Shown here: positions 36,076 to 44,649 of the stretch, piece after piece
How the letters are laid out: the number at the start of each line of letters is the position of its first letter
Numbering within the stretch: position 1 is the first letter of the stretch
NCBI RefSeq assembly: GCF_001679645.1
Contig: NZ_LRUN01000072.1
Coordinates: 21,714 to 85,713 of the forward strand
Source: Pseudomonas bananamidigenes
Lineage (GTDB): Bacteria > Pseudomonadota > Gammaproteobacteria > Pseudomonadales > Pseudomonadaceae
Reading direction: 5' to 3'
Length of the DNA stretch: 64,000 nt
Position numbers and translations under genes: made by a program
Notes under the pieces: generated by a model
What the model was told of the DNA's origin: nothing
What the model saw: only the letters and a program-made list of their open reading frames with translations
The model's database searches: none

Positions 36076-37058
36076 TGCAGGTGTTCGTGCAGGCGACGTG
36101 CAGCTTCCTGGCCGCTGAGCCAGGCCCCTTCGACCCTTCCTGACAGGCACCAGTCACCACAGGCATAAAGTCCAAGATCGGCATCCGCCAGCGTGCCCCA
36201 TTCATGGCTGGTGGCCGGGCGGGCATAGAGCCAGCGGTGAGCCAGGCTGAAGGTCGGTGCCGGCATCGCGCTGTGCAGCAACTCGGCGAAGGCGCCGTGC
36301 AAGTGCTCGATCACCGCTTCCCTGGACAGGTCGATGTGCTGGCGGCTCCAGGCACTGCTGGCATGCAGGACCCAGGTGTCGAGGGTGTTGTCGCGTCCCG
36401 GCTTGCTGCGATTGCGGGCCAGCCAGTCGAGAGGACTGTCCTGTACGAAACAGCCTTCGATGGGCGTATCCAGCGGCGTGTCGAAGGCGAGGGCGACAGC
36501 CCAGGTCGGGTCCATCTTCACACCGGCGGCGGCTCCGGCGAGTTTCGGCGCAGCGGCCAGCAGCGCGGTGGCCTGCGGGGCCGGGGTGGCGATCACCACG
36601 TGGCTGAACGGCCCGTGGGTGAAACCTTCTGCGTCTTGCAAATGCCAGTGCTCTTCACCGCGATAGACCTCGGTGATCCGGCAGGCGAAGTGCACCTCCA
36701 GGCCGTCGAGCAGGCCGCGGGTGATGGCGCTCATGCGTGGTGTACCGACCCAGCGGGTCTGTTCGTCCGGTGACAGGTTCAGTTGTCCGCCATGAAAGGT
36801 ATAGAGCTGCGGTGTCCACTCGGCAACCCAGCCGTTACCTTGCCAGCGCTGAACCTCGGTCACGAAGCGCCGGTCGCGGGCGGTGAAATACTGAGCGCCC
36901 ATGTCCAGCGAGCCGGCATCGCTGCGCTTGCTCGACATGCGCCCGCCGCTGCCGCGGCTTTTATCGAACAACTGGACGGAGTGCCCGGCCTCTGTGAGGG
37001 CCTGGGCGGCGGAGAGTCCGGCGATGCCGGTACCGATGATTGCGATGGGTACAGTCAT
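36072..37058 (-). CDS. renalase-like NAD(P)/FAD-dependent oxidoreductase
   Basis: A 328-residue flavoprotein with an N-terminal Rossmann motif VPIAIIGTGIAGLSAAQAL (about 3-21), then DKSRGSGGRMSSKR (about 31-44) and a C-terminal LGLYACGDWCLSGRVEGAWLSG motif (about 295-316). The pattern is that of bacterial renalase-like enzymes. The ATG at 37058 follows a GAGG site. It is translationally coupled to the Trp-rich gene and preceded by TGTACA motifs, so it is a likely second unit of the light regulon (inference). Confidence 0.87.
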   Translation of the reverse strand: MTVPIAIIGTGIAGLSAAQALTEAGHSVQLFDKSRGSGGRMSSKRSDAGSLDMGAQYFTARDRRFVTEVQRWQGNGWVAEWTPQLYTFHGGQLNLSPDEQTRWVGTPRMSAITRGLLDGLEVHFACRITEVYRGEEHWHLQDAEGFTHGPFSHVVIATPAPQATALLAAAPKLAGAAAGVKMDPTWAVALAFDTPLDTPIEGCFVQDSPLDWLARNRSKPGRDNTLDTWVLHASSAWSRQHIDLSREAVIEHLHGAFAELLHSAMPAPTFSLAHRWLYARPATSHEWGTLADADLGLYACGDWCLSGRVEGAWLSGQEAARRLHEHLQ

Positions 37059-37078
37059 AGGGGCCTCGTTTACCTTTC

Positions 37079-37129
37079 TGTACAGACTACGCCGTGGATG
37101 AAACCTGTACAATTATGTTTTTTGGTATA
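37079..37129 (-). promoter_or_regulatory. TGTACA motifs ahead of the renalase-like gene
   Basis: TGTACA is at 37079-37084 and 37106-37111. The second is followed after 12 bases by GGTATA (37124-37129), which differs from the PplR1 half-site TGTAYA at one base. The arrangement is weaker than at 35772-35845 but in the same kind of position. Confidence 0.5.
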
Positions 37130-37160
37130 ACTTCCAGCGTTTTGGTTCTGACAGCTTGGC

Positions 37161-37177
37161 CTATTGTTAAACAATAG
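37161..37177. promoter_or_regulatory. 17-bp inverted repeat upstream of TIGR01777 gene
   Basis: CTATTGTT-A-AACAATAG is a perfect 8-bp inverted repeat around one base, about 80 bases before the TIGR01777 start. It is a candidate operator for an unidentified regulator. Confidence 0.45.
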
Positions 37178-37255
37178 AACCTGCCTGATAGAAAAGATCC
37201 CTGCCTATAAAAATAGACTAGTGATCGAAGTAAAACGCCACGTGAGGAAGACGTC

Positions 37256-38158
37256 ATGCACATATTGCTGACCGGCGGTACTGGATTGATCGGCCGCCAG
37301 CTCTGTCGGTACTGGTCGGGTCAAGGCCACCGGTTGACCGTGTGGAGCCGGCGTGCGGAAAAGGTCGCGACCCTCTGCGGCGCTCAAGTGCGTGGCATTG
37401 CGCGTCTGGAAGAGCTTGGCGACGAAGCGGTGGACGTGATCGTCAACCTCGCCGGTGCACCGATTGCCGACCGGCCATGGACTCACAGGCGCAAGGCGTT
37501 GCTGTGGAGCAGCCGGATCACCCTCACCGAGACGCTGCTGACGTGGCTGGAAAATCGCGGGCAGAAACCGTCGCTGCTGATTTCGGGGTCGGCAGTGGGT
37601 TGGTACGGTGACGGTGGCGAGCGCGAATTGACCGAAGAGTCGCCGCCGGTGATCGACGATTTCGCCAGTCAGTTGTGCATCGCCTGGGAGGAAACCGCAC
37701 AGCGCGCCGAAGCCATGGACATTCGCGTGGTGCTGGTACGGACCGGGTTGGTGCTGTCGGTCGAGGGCGGCTTTTTGTCGCGCCTGTTGCTGCCGTTCAA
37801 GCTCGGGCTGGGCGGGCCTTTGGGCAATGGTCGGCAGTGGATGCCGTGGATTCATATCGACGATCAAATCGCCCTGATTGATTTTCTTCTGCACCGCGAT
37901 CAGGCGAGTGGTCCTTATAATGCGTGCGCGCCGAAACCTGTGCGCAATCGCGAATTTGCCAGAACGCTGGGCAGCGTGCTGCACCGCCCGGCGTTCATGC
38001 CGATGCCGGCCCTGGCCTTGAAGATCGGGCTCGGCGAAATGTCGTTGTTATTGCTGGGTGGTCAGCGGGCCACGCCGGCACGCTTGCTGGAAGCCGGATT
38101 CAGTTTCCGGTTCACGGATTTACGCGCGGCCCTGGACGATCTTTCCGGCCGCCTCTGA
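37256..38158 (+). CDS. TIGR01777 family NAD-dependent epimerase-like protein
   Basis: A 300-residue extended SDR of the TIGR01777 (YfcH-like) family. The nucleotide motif MHILLTGGTGLIGRQLCRYW is at residues 1-20, SGSAVGWYGDGGERELTEE near 110, and a C-terminal DUF1731 domain ends in RLLEAGFSFRFTDLRAAL. Reaction and substrate are not established for the family. It is followed 13 bases later by hemH on the same strand, so the two probably form an operon, as in P. aeruginosa. Confidence 0.9.
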   Translation: MHILLTGGTGLIGRQLCRYWSGQGHRLTVWSRRAEKVATLCGAQVRGIARLEELGDEAVDVIVNLAGAPIADRPWTHRRKALLWSSRITLTETLLTWLENRGQKPSLLISGSAVGWYGDGGERELTEESPPVIDDFASQLCIAWEETAQRAEAMDIRVVLVRTGLVLSVEGGFLSRLLLPFKLGLGGPLGNGRQWMPWIHIDDQIALIDFLLHRDQASGPYNACAPKPVRNREFARTLGSVLHRPAFMPMPALALKIGLGEMSLLLLGGQRATPARLLEAGFSFRFTDLRAALDDLSGRL

Positions 38159-38171
38159 AATAGGATGTTGC

Positions 38172-39197
38172 ATGACCGATCACGCCTTGCTTCTGGTCAA
38201 CCTGGGTTCGCCGGCTTCCACTTCAGTGGCCGACGTGCGCAGCTACCTCAATCAATTTCTGATGGACCCGTACGTGATCGATCTGCCCTGGCCGGTGCGG
38301 CGTCTGCTGGTGTCGCTGATCCTGATCAAGCGCCCCGAGCAGTCGGCCCACGCCTATGCGTCGATCTGGTGGGATGAGGGGTCGCCGCTGGTGGTGCTCA
38401 GCCGTCGCCTGCAACAGCAGATGAAGGCGCAGTGGTCCCACGGCCCGGTGGAACTGGCCATGCGTTACGGCGAGCCGTCCATCGAGACGGGCCTGCTGAA
38501 GCTGGTGGCGGCGGGACACAAACGCATTACCCTCGCGCCGCTTTATCCACAGTTCGCCGACAGCACCACCACCACCGTGATTGAAGAAGCCAGGCGCGTG
38601 GTGCGCGAGAAAAAACTCGATGTGCAACTGTCGGTGTTGCAGCCGTTCTACGATCAACCGGAATACCTCGATGCGCTGGTGGCGAGTGCCCGACCGCACC
38701 TGCAGCAGGATTACGATCACCTGCTGCTCAGTTTTCATGGATTGCCGGAGCGGCACCTGACCAAGCTCGATCCGAAGGGCAATCATTGCTTGAAGGATGA
38801 CAATTGCTGCAAGAACGCCTCGGCTGCCGTATTGGCCACCTGTTATCGCGCGCAATGCCTGCGCACGGCGGCCTTGTTCGCTGAACGAATGGGGCTGCCG
38901 GACGGCAAATGGTCGGTATCGTTTCAGTCGCGGCTGGGCCGGGCGAAGTGGATCGAACCCTACACAGAGGCAAGACTCGACGAACTGGCCAAAAGCGGCG
39001 TGAAGAAGATTCTGGTGATGTGCCCGGCGTTTGTCGCCGATTGCATCGAGACCCTGGAAGAGATCGGCGATCGCGGCAAGGAACAGTTCCGCGAAGCGGG
39101 AGGAGAGGAGTTGGTGCTGGTGCCGTGCCTGAACGATGACCCGCAATGGGCGAAGGCGTTGGCAACGCTTTGTGAAAGGGCGCCACTGGCCCTGTGA
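38172..39197 (+). CDS. hemH: ferrochelatase
   Basis: A 341-residue enzyme that inserts Fe2+ into protoporphyrin IX, the last step of haem synthesis. Seen are LLVNLGSPAS at the N terminus, LSFHGLPERH with the catalytic His (about residue 195), SVSFQSRLGRAKWIEPYT and CPAFVADCIETLEEI with the conserved Glu (about 280). The ATG at 38172 has TAGGA just upstream and matches the family start. The in-frame extension into the previous gene is discarded. Confidence 0.97.
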   Translation: MTDHALLLVNLGSPASTSVADVRSYLNQFLMDPYVIDLPWPVRRLLVSLILIKRPEQSAHAYASIWWDEGSPLVVLSRRLQQQMKAQWSHGPVELAMRYGEPSIETGLLKLVAAGHKRITLAPLYPQFADSTTTTVIEEARRVVREKKLDVQLSVLQPFYDQPEYLDALVASARPHLQQDYDHLLLSFHGLPERHLTKLDPKGNHCLKDDNCCKNASAAVLATCYRAQCLRTAALFAERMGLPDGKWSVSFQSRLGRAKWIEPYTEARLDELAKSGVKKILVMCPAFVADCIETLEEIGDRGKEQFREAGGEELVLVPCLNDDPQWAKALATLCERAPLAL

Positions 39198-39198
39198 T

Positions 39199-39273
39199 GA
39201 TCGTTCCCACGCTCTGCGTCACTGGACGCGGAGCGTCCCCAGAGGCATTCCCACGCAGAGCGTGGGAACGATC
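39199..39273. repeat. REP-type hairpin between hemH and uraA
   Basis: A perfect 20-bp inverted repeat (arms 39199-39218 and 39254-39273, GATCGTTCCCACGCTCTGCG and its complement) encloses 35 bases. The sequence is a common Pseudomonas extragenic repeat and lies between convergent genes. Confidence 0.85.
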
Positions 39274-39297
39274 AAGCAACAAACAACAGGAGCCTGG

Positions 39298-40572
39298 TTA
39301 GATCAGCGGCTCATCCGCCTTCTTGTGTTTCCAGCTGTCGTTGCCCGGCAGGATCAGGTTCAGCGCAATCGCCACCACCGCGCACAGCGCGATGCCTTTG
39401 AGGCCGAAGTCGTCCGGGCCATTGCCGGTACCGATCAGCACACCACCGATGCCGAACACCAGGGTCACCGAAACGATCACCAGATTGCGCGCCTCGCCCA
39501 GATCGATCTTGTGGCGGATCAGGGTGTTCATCCCCACCGCCGCGATCGAACCGAACAGCAGGCACAGAATCCCGCCCATCACCGGCACCGGAATGCTTTG
39601 CAGCAGGGCGCCGAACTTGCCGATGAACGCCAGGGCGATGGCGAAGATCGCCGCCCAGGTCATGATCTTCGGGTTGTAGTTCTTGGTCAGCATCACTGCG
39701 CCAGTCACTTCGGCGTAGGTGGTGTTGGGCGGACCGCCGAACAGGCCGGCTGCCGTGGTGGCGATGCCGTCCCCCAGCAGGGTGCGGTGCAGGCCCGGCT
39801 TCTTCAGGTAGTCGCGACCGGTCACGCTGCCGACCGCAATCACGCCGCCGATGTGTTCGATGGCCGGCGCCAGCGCCACCGGGACGATGAACAGGATCGC
39901 CTGCCAGTTGAACTCCGGAGCGGTGAAGTTCGGCAGGGCGAACCACGGTGCCGCGGCAATCTTCGCGGTATCGACCACGCCAAAGTAGAAGGACAGGGCA
40001 AAGCCCACCAGCACGCCGGAGATGATCGGCACCAGACGGAAGATCCCCTTGCCGAATACCGCCACGATCAACGTGGTCAGCAGCGCCGGCATCGAGATCA
40101 TCATCGCGGTCTGGTAATGAATCAGTTCCGAGCCGTCACCGGCCTTGCCCATCGCCATGTTCGCGGCAATCGGCGCCATGGCCAGGCCGATGGAAATGAT
40201 CACGGGGCCGATCACGACCGGCGGCAGCAGGCGGTCGATGAACCCGGTGCCTTTGATTTTCACGGCCAGGCCGAGGAAGGTGTAGACGAAACCGGCTGCC
40301 ATCACGCCGCCCATGGTCGCGGCGAGGCCGAACTGGCCCTTGGCGAGAATGATCGGGGTGATGAAGGCAAAGCTCGACGCCAGAAACACCGGCACCTGCC
40401 GCCCGGTGACAATCTGGAACAGGATCGTGCCCAGACCTGCGGTGAACAGCGCCACGTTCGGGTCCAGGCCGGTGATCAGCGGCATCAGCACCAGAGCGCC
40501 GAACGCCACGAACAGCATCTGCGCGCCCGACAGCACCGTGCGCCAGAGCGGATCGTTGAACTCATCCTGCAT
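39298..40572 (-). CDS. uraA: uracil permease (NCS2 family)
   Basis: A 424-residue nucleobase transporter with about 14 spans that imports uracil with protons. It begins in the UraA style (WRTVLSGAQMLFVAFGALVLMPLITGLDP, residues about 11-39) and has PLALAPAIEHIGGVIAVG with the key Glu-His (about 240) and FGGPPNTTYAEVTGAVMLTK (about 285-304). It starts two bases after the upp stop, so upp and uraA form one salvage operon. Confidence 0.95.
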   Translation of the reverse strand: MQDEFNDPLWRTVLSGAQMLFVAFGALVLMPLITGLDPNVALFTAGLGTILFQIVTGRQVPVFLASSFAFITPIILAKGQFGLAATMGGVMAAGFVYTFLGLAVKIKGTGFIDRLLPPVVIGPVIISIGLAMAPIAANMAMGKAGDGSELIHYQTAMMISMPALLTTLIVAVFGKGIFRLVPIISGVLVGFALSFYFGVVDTAKIAAAPWFALPNFTAPEFNWQAILFIVPVALAPAIEHIGGVIAVGSVTGRDYLKKPGLHRTLLGDGIATTAAGLFGGPPNTTYAEVTGAVMLTKNYNPKIMTWAAIFAIALAFIGKFGALLQSIPVPVMGGILCLLFGSIAAVGMNTLIRHKIDLGEARNLVIVSVTLVFGIGGVLIGTGNGPDDFGLKGIALCAVVAIALNLILPGNDSWKHKKADEPLI

Positions 40573-40574
40573 GG

Positions 40575-41213
40575 TTACGAGTCCTTCTGCTTGGTGCCGA
40601 AGATCTTGTCACCGGCATCGCCAAGCCCAGGAATGATGTAACCGTGCTCGTTGAGTTTCTGATCGATGGACGCGGTGTAGATGATCACGTCCGGGTGGGC
40701 CTGTTCGACGGCGGCGATACCTTCCGGCGCTGCTACCAGCACCATGGCGCGGATGTCCTTGCAGCCGGCTTTTTTCAGCAGGTCGATGGTCGCGACCATG
40801 GAACTGCCGGTGGCGAGCATCGGGTCGATGATCATCGCCAGGCGTTCGTCGATTTCCGGAACCAGTTTTTCCAGGTAGGTGTGGGCCTGCAGGGTTTCTT
40901 CGTTGCGGGCAACACCGACGGCGCTGACCTTGGCGCCCGGGATCAGGCTGAGCACGCCTTCGAGCATGCCGATACCGGCACGCAGGATCGGTACGACGGT
41001 AATTTTCTTGCCGGCGATTTTCTCGACTGACACCGTGCCGCACCAACCATCGATATCGTAGGTTTCCAGCGGCAGGTCTTTGGTCGCTTCATAGGTCAAC
41101 AGGGCACCGACTTCCTGAGCGAGCTCACGGAAATTCTTGGTGCTGATGTCTGCACGGCGCATAAGGCCAAGTTTGTGACGGATCAGCGGATGGCGGATCT
41201 CTTGGATGGACAT
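40575..41213 (-). CDS. upp: uracil phosphoribosyltransferase
   Basis: A 212-residue enzyme that makes UMP from uracil and PRPP. The PRPP loop region is MIIDPMLATGSSMVATIDLLKKAG (about 127-150), and the C terminus carries the uracil-binding YIIPGLGDAGDKIFGTK. Length and start (MSIQEIRHPLIRHKLG) match the family. It is the first gene of the upp-uraA operon and is divergent from hpt across a 165-base gap holding a perfect palindrome. Confidence 0.97.
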   Translation of the reverse strand: MSIQEIRHPLIRHKLGLMRRADISTKNFRELAQEVGALLTYEATKDLPLETYDIDGWCGTVSVEKIAGKKITVVPILRAGIGMLEGVLSLIPGAKVSAVGVARNEETLQAHTYLEKLVPEIDERLAMIIDPMLATGSSMVATIDLLKKAGCKDIRAMVLVAAPEGIAAVEQAHPDVIIYTASIDQKLNEHGYIIPGLGDAGDKIFGTKQKDS

Positions 41214-41271
41214 GGGGAAAGGCTCCGGCGGCGGGCAAAAAAACCGGCCTAGATTAATCTATCCGAGGGTG

Positions 41272-41287
41272 ATGTCCTATAGGACAT
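41272..41287. promoter_or_regulatory. perfect 16-bp palindrome between upp and hpt
   Basis: ATGTCCTATAGGACAT is a fully symmetric 16-mer midway between the divergent upp and hpt genes. A second palindrome, AGATTAATCT, is at 41251-41260. Either could be an operator serving nucleotide salvage. The regulator is unknown. Confidence 0.55.
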
Positions 41288-41378
41288 ACAGTACGTTAGT
41301 CCACAAATGCTTGATTCGGCCGTAAGGGATGCGTACCTTTGCCCGCTTTTCCGAAATCCGTCCCCCCTGGAGAGCGCC

Positions 41379-41936
41379 ATGTCCGCTGATCTCGAGCATA
41401 TCCGTCAAATCATGCGAGAGGCTGACTGCCTGTACACCGAAGCTGAAGTCGAGGCTGCCATTGCCCGCGTCGGTGCACAAATCAACGAACAACTGGCCGA
41501 CAGCAATCCGGTGGTGTTCTGCGTGATGAACGGTGGCCTGATCTTCTCCGGCAAACTGCTCACCCATCTGCAGTTTCCACTCGAATCGTCTTACCTGCAC
41601 GCCACCCGCTATCGCAACGAAACCACTGGCGGTGACCTGTTCTGGAAAGCCAAGCCGGAAATTTCGTTCATCGACCGCGACGTGCTGATCATCGATGACA
41701 TCCTCGACGAAGGTCACACCCTTGGCGCGATCATCGACTTCTGCAAACACGCCGGTGCGCGCGCCGTGCACACCGCCGTGCTGATCGACAAGGACCACGA
41801 CCGCAAGGCCCGTCCGGACCTGAAAGCCGATTTCGTCGGCCTGCCGTGCGTTGACCGTTACATTTTCGGTTACGGCATGGACTACAAAGGCTACTGGCGC
41901 AACGCCAACGGGATCTTCGCCGTCAAAGGCATGTAA
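41379..41936 (+). CDS. hpt: hypoxanthine-guanine phosphoribosyltransferase
   Basis: A 185-residue purine salvage enzyme. The PRPP motif is VLIIDDILDEGHTLGAI (about 104-120) and the flexible-loop region is ATRYRNETTGGDLFWKAKP (about 77-95), as in Pseudomonas hypoxanthine-guanine phosphoribosyltransferases. The ATG at 41379 has GGAGAG upstream. The frame extension to 41307 is non-coding in style. Confidence 0.94.
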   Translation: MSADLEHIRQIMREADCLYTEAEVEAAIARVGAQINEQLADSNPVVFCVMNGGLIFSGKLLTHLQFPLESSYLHATRYRNETTGGDLFWKAKPEISFIDRDVLIIDDILDEGHTLGAIIDFCKHAGARAVHTAVLIDKDHDRKARPDLKADFVGLPCVDRYIFGYGMDYKGYWRNANGIFAVKGM

Positions 41937-41955
41937 TTCCGGGTAACCCCGATCC

Positions 41956-42047
41956 CTGTGGGAGCGGGCTTGCCCGCGATGGCGGACTGTCTGACACATT
42001 GATGTCGGATATGCCGGCGCTATCGCGGGCAAGCCACGCTCCCACAG
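41956..42047. repeat. REPIN hairpin after hpt
   Basis: Two inverted REP copies of about 25 bases (arms 41956-41980 and 42022-42047) begin with CTGTGGGAGCGGGCTTGCC and its near complement. This is the P. fluorescens-type REP doublet. Confidence 0.85.
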
Positions 42048-42117
42048 TTGTTTGTGTGTGCTGACCCATCCGCGATACCCATGCTAGAGTGCTCGGCCCC
42101 GCCCCCCGGAGCCCGTC

Positions 42118-42597
42118 ATGAGCCTCTTGATCCGCAGCTGCGCCGCTCTGTTGTTCACCCTCAGCCTGCCCTTGGCCGCTGCGCCGATGCACAGTCAGTT
42201 CCTGCCGCCTGACGACCTGACCCTGCGTGATGCCGAACCCGAACAGCAGCAACTGTTGCAGGTCACCGACTATTCGGTGGTGGTCGGCGCTCAGCGGCAG
42301 TCGAACCAGCAGCCGATTCCGGTCACCTCGCCGTTGATGATTCGCCTCAAGGGCAAGTCCCTGAACAAGGGGGCGACGATCAATCAGGTGCTGGTCAGCT
42401 TCGATGGCGAAAGCAAAAGCCTGAAAAAACCGGTGTATGACGACAAGCGCAAGACCCTGACCCTGTTCTATCCGCTGGCACAATACAGGGTGATCATCGA
42501 TCTGCTGCGCAATGACACCGTGTATGTGCAGTTTCTCAGCTACGCCAACGGCCATATCTGGGCCGATCTGCACACCGGCAGCACCCGTGCGCGTTGA
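42118..42597 (+). CDS. exported protein of unknown function
   Basis: A 159-residue protein with a clear signal peptide (MSLLIRSCAALLFTLSLPLAAA-P, cleavage about residue 22). The rest is soluble and rich in charged residues, with no cysteine, membrane span or motif recognised. A GGAG site lies eight bases before the ATG. It is probably periplasmic. The coding pattern and position 63 bases before the PA4642-like gene suggest a genuine gene. Confidence 0.75.
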   Translation: MSLLIRSCAALLFTLSLPLAAAPMHSQFLPPDDLTLRDAEPEQQQLLQVTDYSVVVGAQRQSNQQPIPVTSPLMIRLKGKSLNKGATINQVLVSFDGESKSLKKPVYDDKRKTLTLFYPLAQYRVIIDLLRNDTVYVQFLSYANGHIWADLHTGSTRAR

Positions 42598-42660
42598 GCC
42601 TCGTGCCCGGGCAGGGGTAAACTGCCGGCCCCGTGAAATATCTGCGAGCTGGAGTCGGCA

Positions 42661-42948
42661 ATGCGTAAAGACAAGAAGCAAGTGATTGGTGACGAGATCG
42701 GCGATGAGCAGATCAAGCTGTTCCTCGATTTTGAGCCGGTCGACGCCACTTCGCCGTCGCTGCACAAACTGGTCAAGGCCTACCGTGGCCTGCGCATCGA
42801 CGATTTCGAGCGCTTTCTGACGTTCTTCGTCGAGGCCGGTTATGACGTCGATGGCAAGGACGAGCATGGCAAGACCTTCATCGACCAGATCCGCGATCAG
42901 CGCAACGCAGCCGAATACATCGAGCTGATCGAGAAAGCCCGCGGCTGA
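42661..42948 (+). CDS. small conserved protein (PA4642-like)
   Basis: A 95-residue, acidic, helical protein (MRKDKKQVIGDEIGDEQIKLFLD at the start; GKDEHGKTFIDQIRDQRNAAEYI near the end) that resembles a protein conserved in Pseudomonas at the same place, between hpt and mqo. No domain of known function is seen, and it lacks signal and membrane segments. GGAG lies nine bases before the ATG. Confidence 0.8.
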   Translation: MRKDKKQVIGDEIGDEQIKLFLDFEPVDATSPSLHKLVKAYRGLRIDDFERFLTFFVEAGYDVDGKDEHGKTFIDQIRDQRNAAEYIELIEKARG

Positions 42949-42961
42949 GAACATTCCGCAA

Positions 42962-43057
42962 CTGTGGCGAGGGAGCTTGCTCCCGTTGGGTTGCGAAGCA
43001 GCCCTCAAATCTTGTGAGCGCTACGAACTCAAGCGGGAGCAAGCTCCCTCGCCACAG
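42962..43057. repeat. REPIN hairpin
   Basis: Inverted REP copies begin CTGTGGCGAGGGAGCTTGCT (arm from 42962) and end with the complement at 43057, enclosing a spacer of about 45 bases. This is a second REP subclass (GGCGAGGGAGC) than that at 41956. Confidence 0.85.
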
Positions 43058-43092
43058 AGTCCGATGTGTCAAAGGTAAATTTTCTGGCATAA

Positions 43093-43129
43093 AAAAACGC
43101 CCCGCACTCACTGAGTGCGGGGCGTTTTT
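43093..43129. terminator. terminator between PA4642-like gene and mqo
   Basis: AAAAACGCCCCGCACTCA and its complement form a 17- to 18-bp hairpin with almost no loop and A/T runs on both sides. It lies just after the mqo stop on the minus strand. Confidence 0.93.
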
Positions 43130-43140
43130 CATGGACCGGA

Positions 43141-44649
43141 TCAGGCGTAGCTTTCGGTCTCGTTACTGGCTTCGACCAGTTCCAGCGCGACGTTGTTCTG
43201 CGTGTTGATCTTGCGATACAGCGCCGCGTCGGTTTCCAGAACCTTTTCACGGGCCGGGAAGATTTCCGCCAGTTTGGCAGCCCACTCACCCTTGGCCTTG
43301 GCCGGGAAGCACTTCTCGATCAGTTCCAGCATGATCGAAACGGTCACCGAAGCGCCTGGGGAGGCGCCGAGCAGGGCGGCGAGGGAGCCGTCCTTCGCTG
43401 CCACCAGTTCGGTACCGAACTGCAGGATGCCGCCCTTTTTCGGGTCTTTCTTGATGATCTGCACCCGTTGGCCGGCCACTTCCAGGCGCCAGTCTTCGGC
43501 TTTCGCCTCGGGGTAGAAACGACGCAGGGATTCCAGACGCTGTTCCATCGACTGCATGACTTCGCTGACCAGGTACTTGGTCAGGTCCATGTTGTTCTTG
43601 GCCACGGCCAGCATCGGACCGATGTTGCCGGCGCGAACCGACAGCGGCAGGTCCATGAAGGAGCCATGCTTGAGGAACTTGGTGGTGAAGCCGGCGTATG
43701 GCCCGAACAGCAGGGATTTCTTGCCATCGACCACGCGGGTGTCCAGGTGCGGCACCGACATCGGTGGCGAACCCACGGCCGCCTGGCTGTAGACCTTGGC
43801 CTGGTGGTGCTTGACCACTTCCGGGTTGTCGCAACGCAGCCACTGGCCGCTGATCGGGAAGCCGCCGAAGCCTTTGCTTTCTTCGATGCCCGAGGCCTGC
43901 AGCAGCGGCAGGGCCGCGCCACCGGCGCCGAGGAACACGAATTTTGCGTCGACTTCGCGACTGCTGCCGCTGTTGACGTCCTTGATGCTCACGGTCCAGC
44001 CGTTGGCGTTACGCTTGAGGCCGGTCACGCGCTTGCAGTATTTGACCTGGGCATCCGGGGCGCTGGTCAGGTGCTTGAGCAACTGATTGGTCAGGGCGCC
44101 GAAGTTGACGTCGGTACCGTTGATCACGCGTGTGGCGGCGAGCACCTGGTCTTTCGGACGACCCGGCATCATCAGCGGCATCCACTCGGCCATCTTCGCC
44201 TTGTCTTCGGTGTATTCCATGTCGGCGAAGGCGTGGTGCTTGCGCAGGGTGTTGAAGCGTTCCTTGAGGAACGACACGCCTTTTTCACCTTCGACGTAGC
44301 TCAGGTGCGGCACCGGGCTGATGAAGGACTTGCACGAGCCGAACGTGCCTTTTTTGGTCAGGTACGACCAGAACTGCTTCGACACCTCGAACTGGGTGTT
44401 GATGTGCACGGCTTTCTTGATGTCGACGGTGCCGTCGGCATTCTGCGGCGTGTAGTTCAGCTCGCAGAGGCCGGCGTGGCCGGTACCGGCGTTGTTCCAC
44501 GGGTTGGAACTTTCCGCGGCACCGGAATCCATCAGTTCGACGACTTCCAGCTTGATCGCCGGGTCGAGTTCCTTGAGCAGCACTGCAAGGGTGGCACTCA
44601 TGATGCCGGCCCCAACCAGAACTACGTCGACTGCTTCGTTATGCGCCAT
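43141..44649 (-). CDS. mqo: malate:quinone oxidoreductase
   Basis: A 502-residue membrane-associated flavoenzyme that oxidises malate to oxaloacetate and passes electrons to quinone in the TCA cycle. The FAD motif VDVVLVGAGIMSATLAVLLKEL is near the start (about 8-29), followed by ESSNPWNNAGTGHAGLCELNYTP (about 50-72) and C-terminal GASPGASVTVSIMLELIEKCF, all family hallmarks. It is preceded by a gene-free stretch of about 700 bases. Confidence 0.97.
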   Translation of the reverse strand: MAHNEAVDVVLVGAGIMSATLAVLLKELDPAIKLEVVELMDSGAAESSNPWNNAGTGHAGLCELNYTPQNADGTVDIKKAVHINTQFEVSKQFWSYLTKKGTFGSCKSFISPVPHLSYVEGEKGVSFLKERFNTLRKHHAFADMEYTEDKAKMAEWMPLMMPGRPKDQVLAATRVINGTDVNFGALTNQLLKHLTSAPDAQVKYCKRVTGLKRNANGWTVSIKDVNSGSSREVDAKFVFLGAGGAALPLLQASGIEESKGFGGFPISGQWLRCDNPEVVKHHQAKVYSQAAVGSPPMSVPHLDTRVVDGKKSLLFGPYAGFTTKFLKHGSFMDLPLSVRAGNIGPMLAVAKNNMDLTKYLVSEVMQSMEQRLESLRRFYPEAKAEDWRLEVAGQRVQIIKKDPKKGGILQFGTELVAAKDGSLAALLGASPGASVTVSIMLELIEKCFPAKAKGEWAAKLAEIFPAREKVLETDAALYRKINTQNNVALELVEASNETESYA

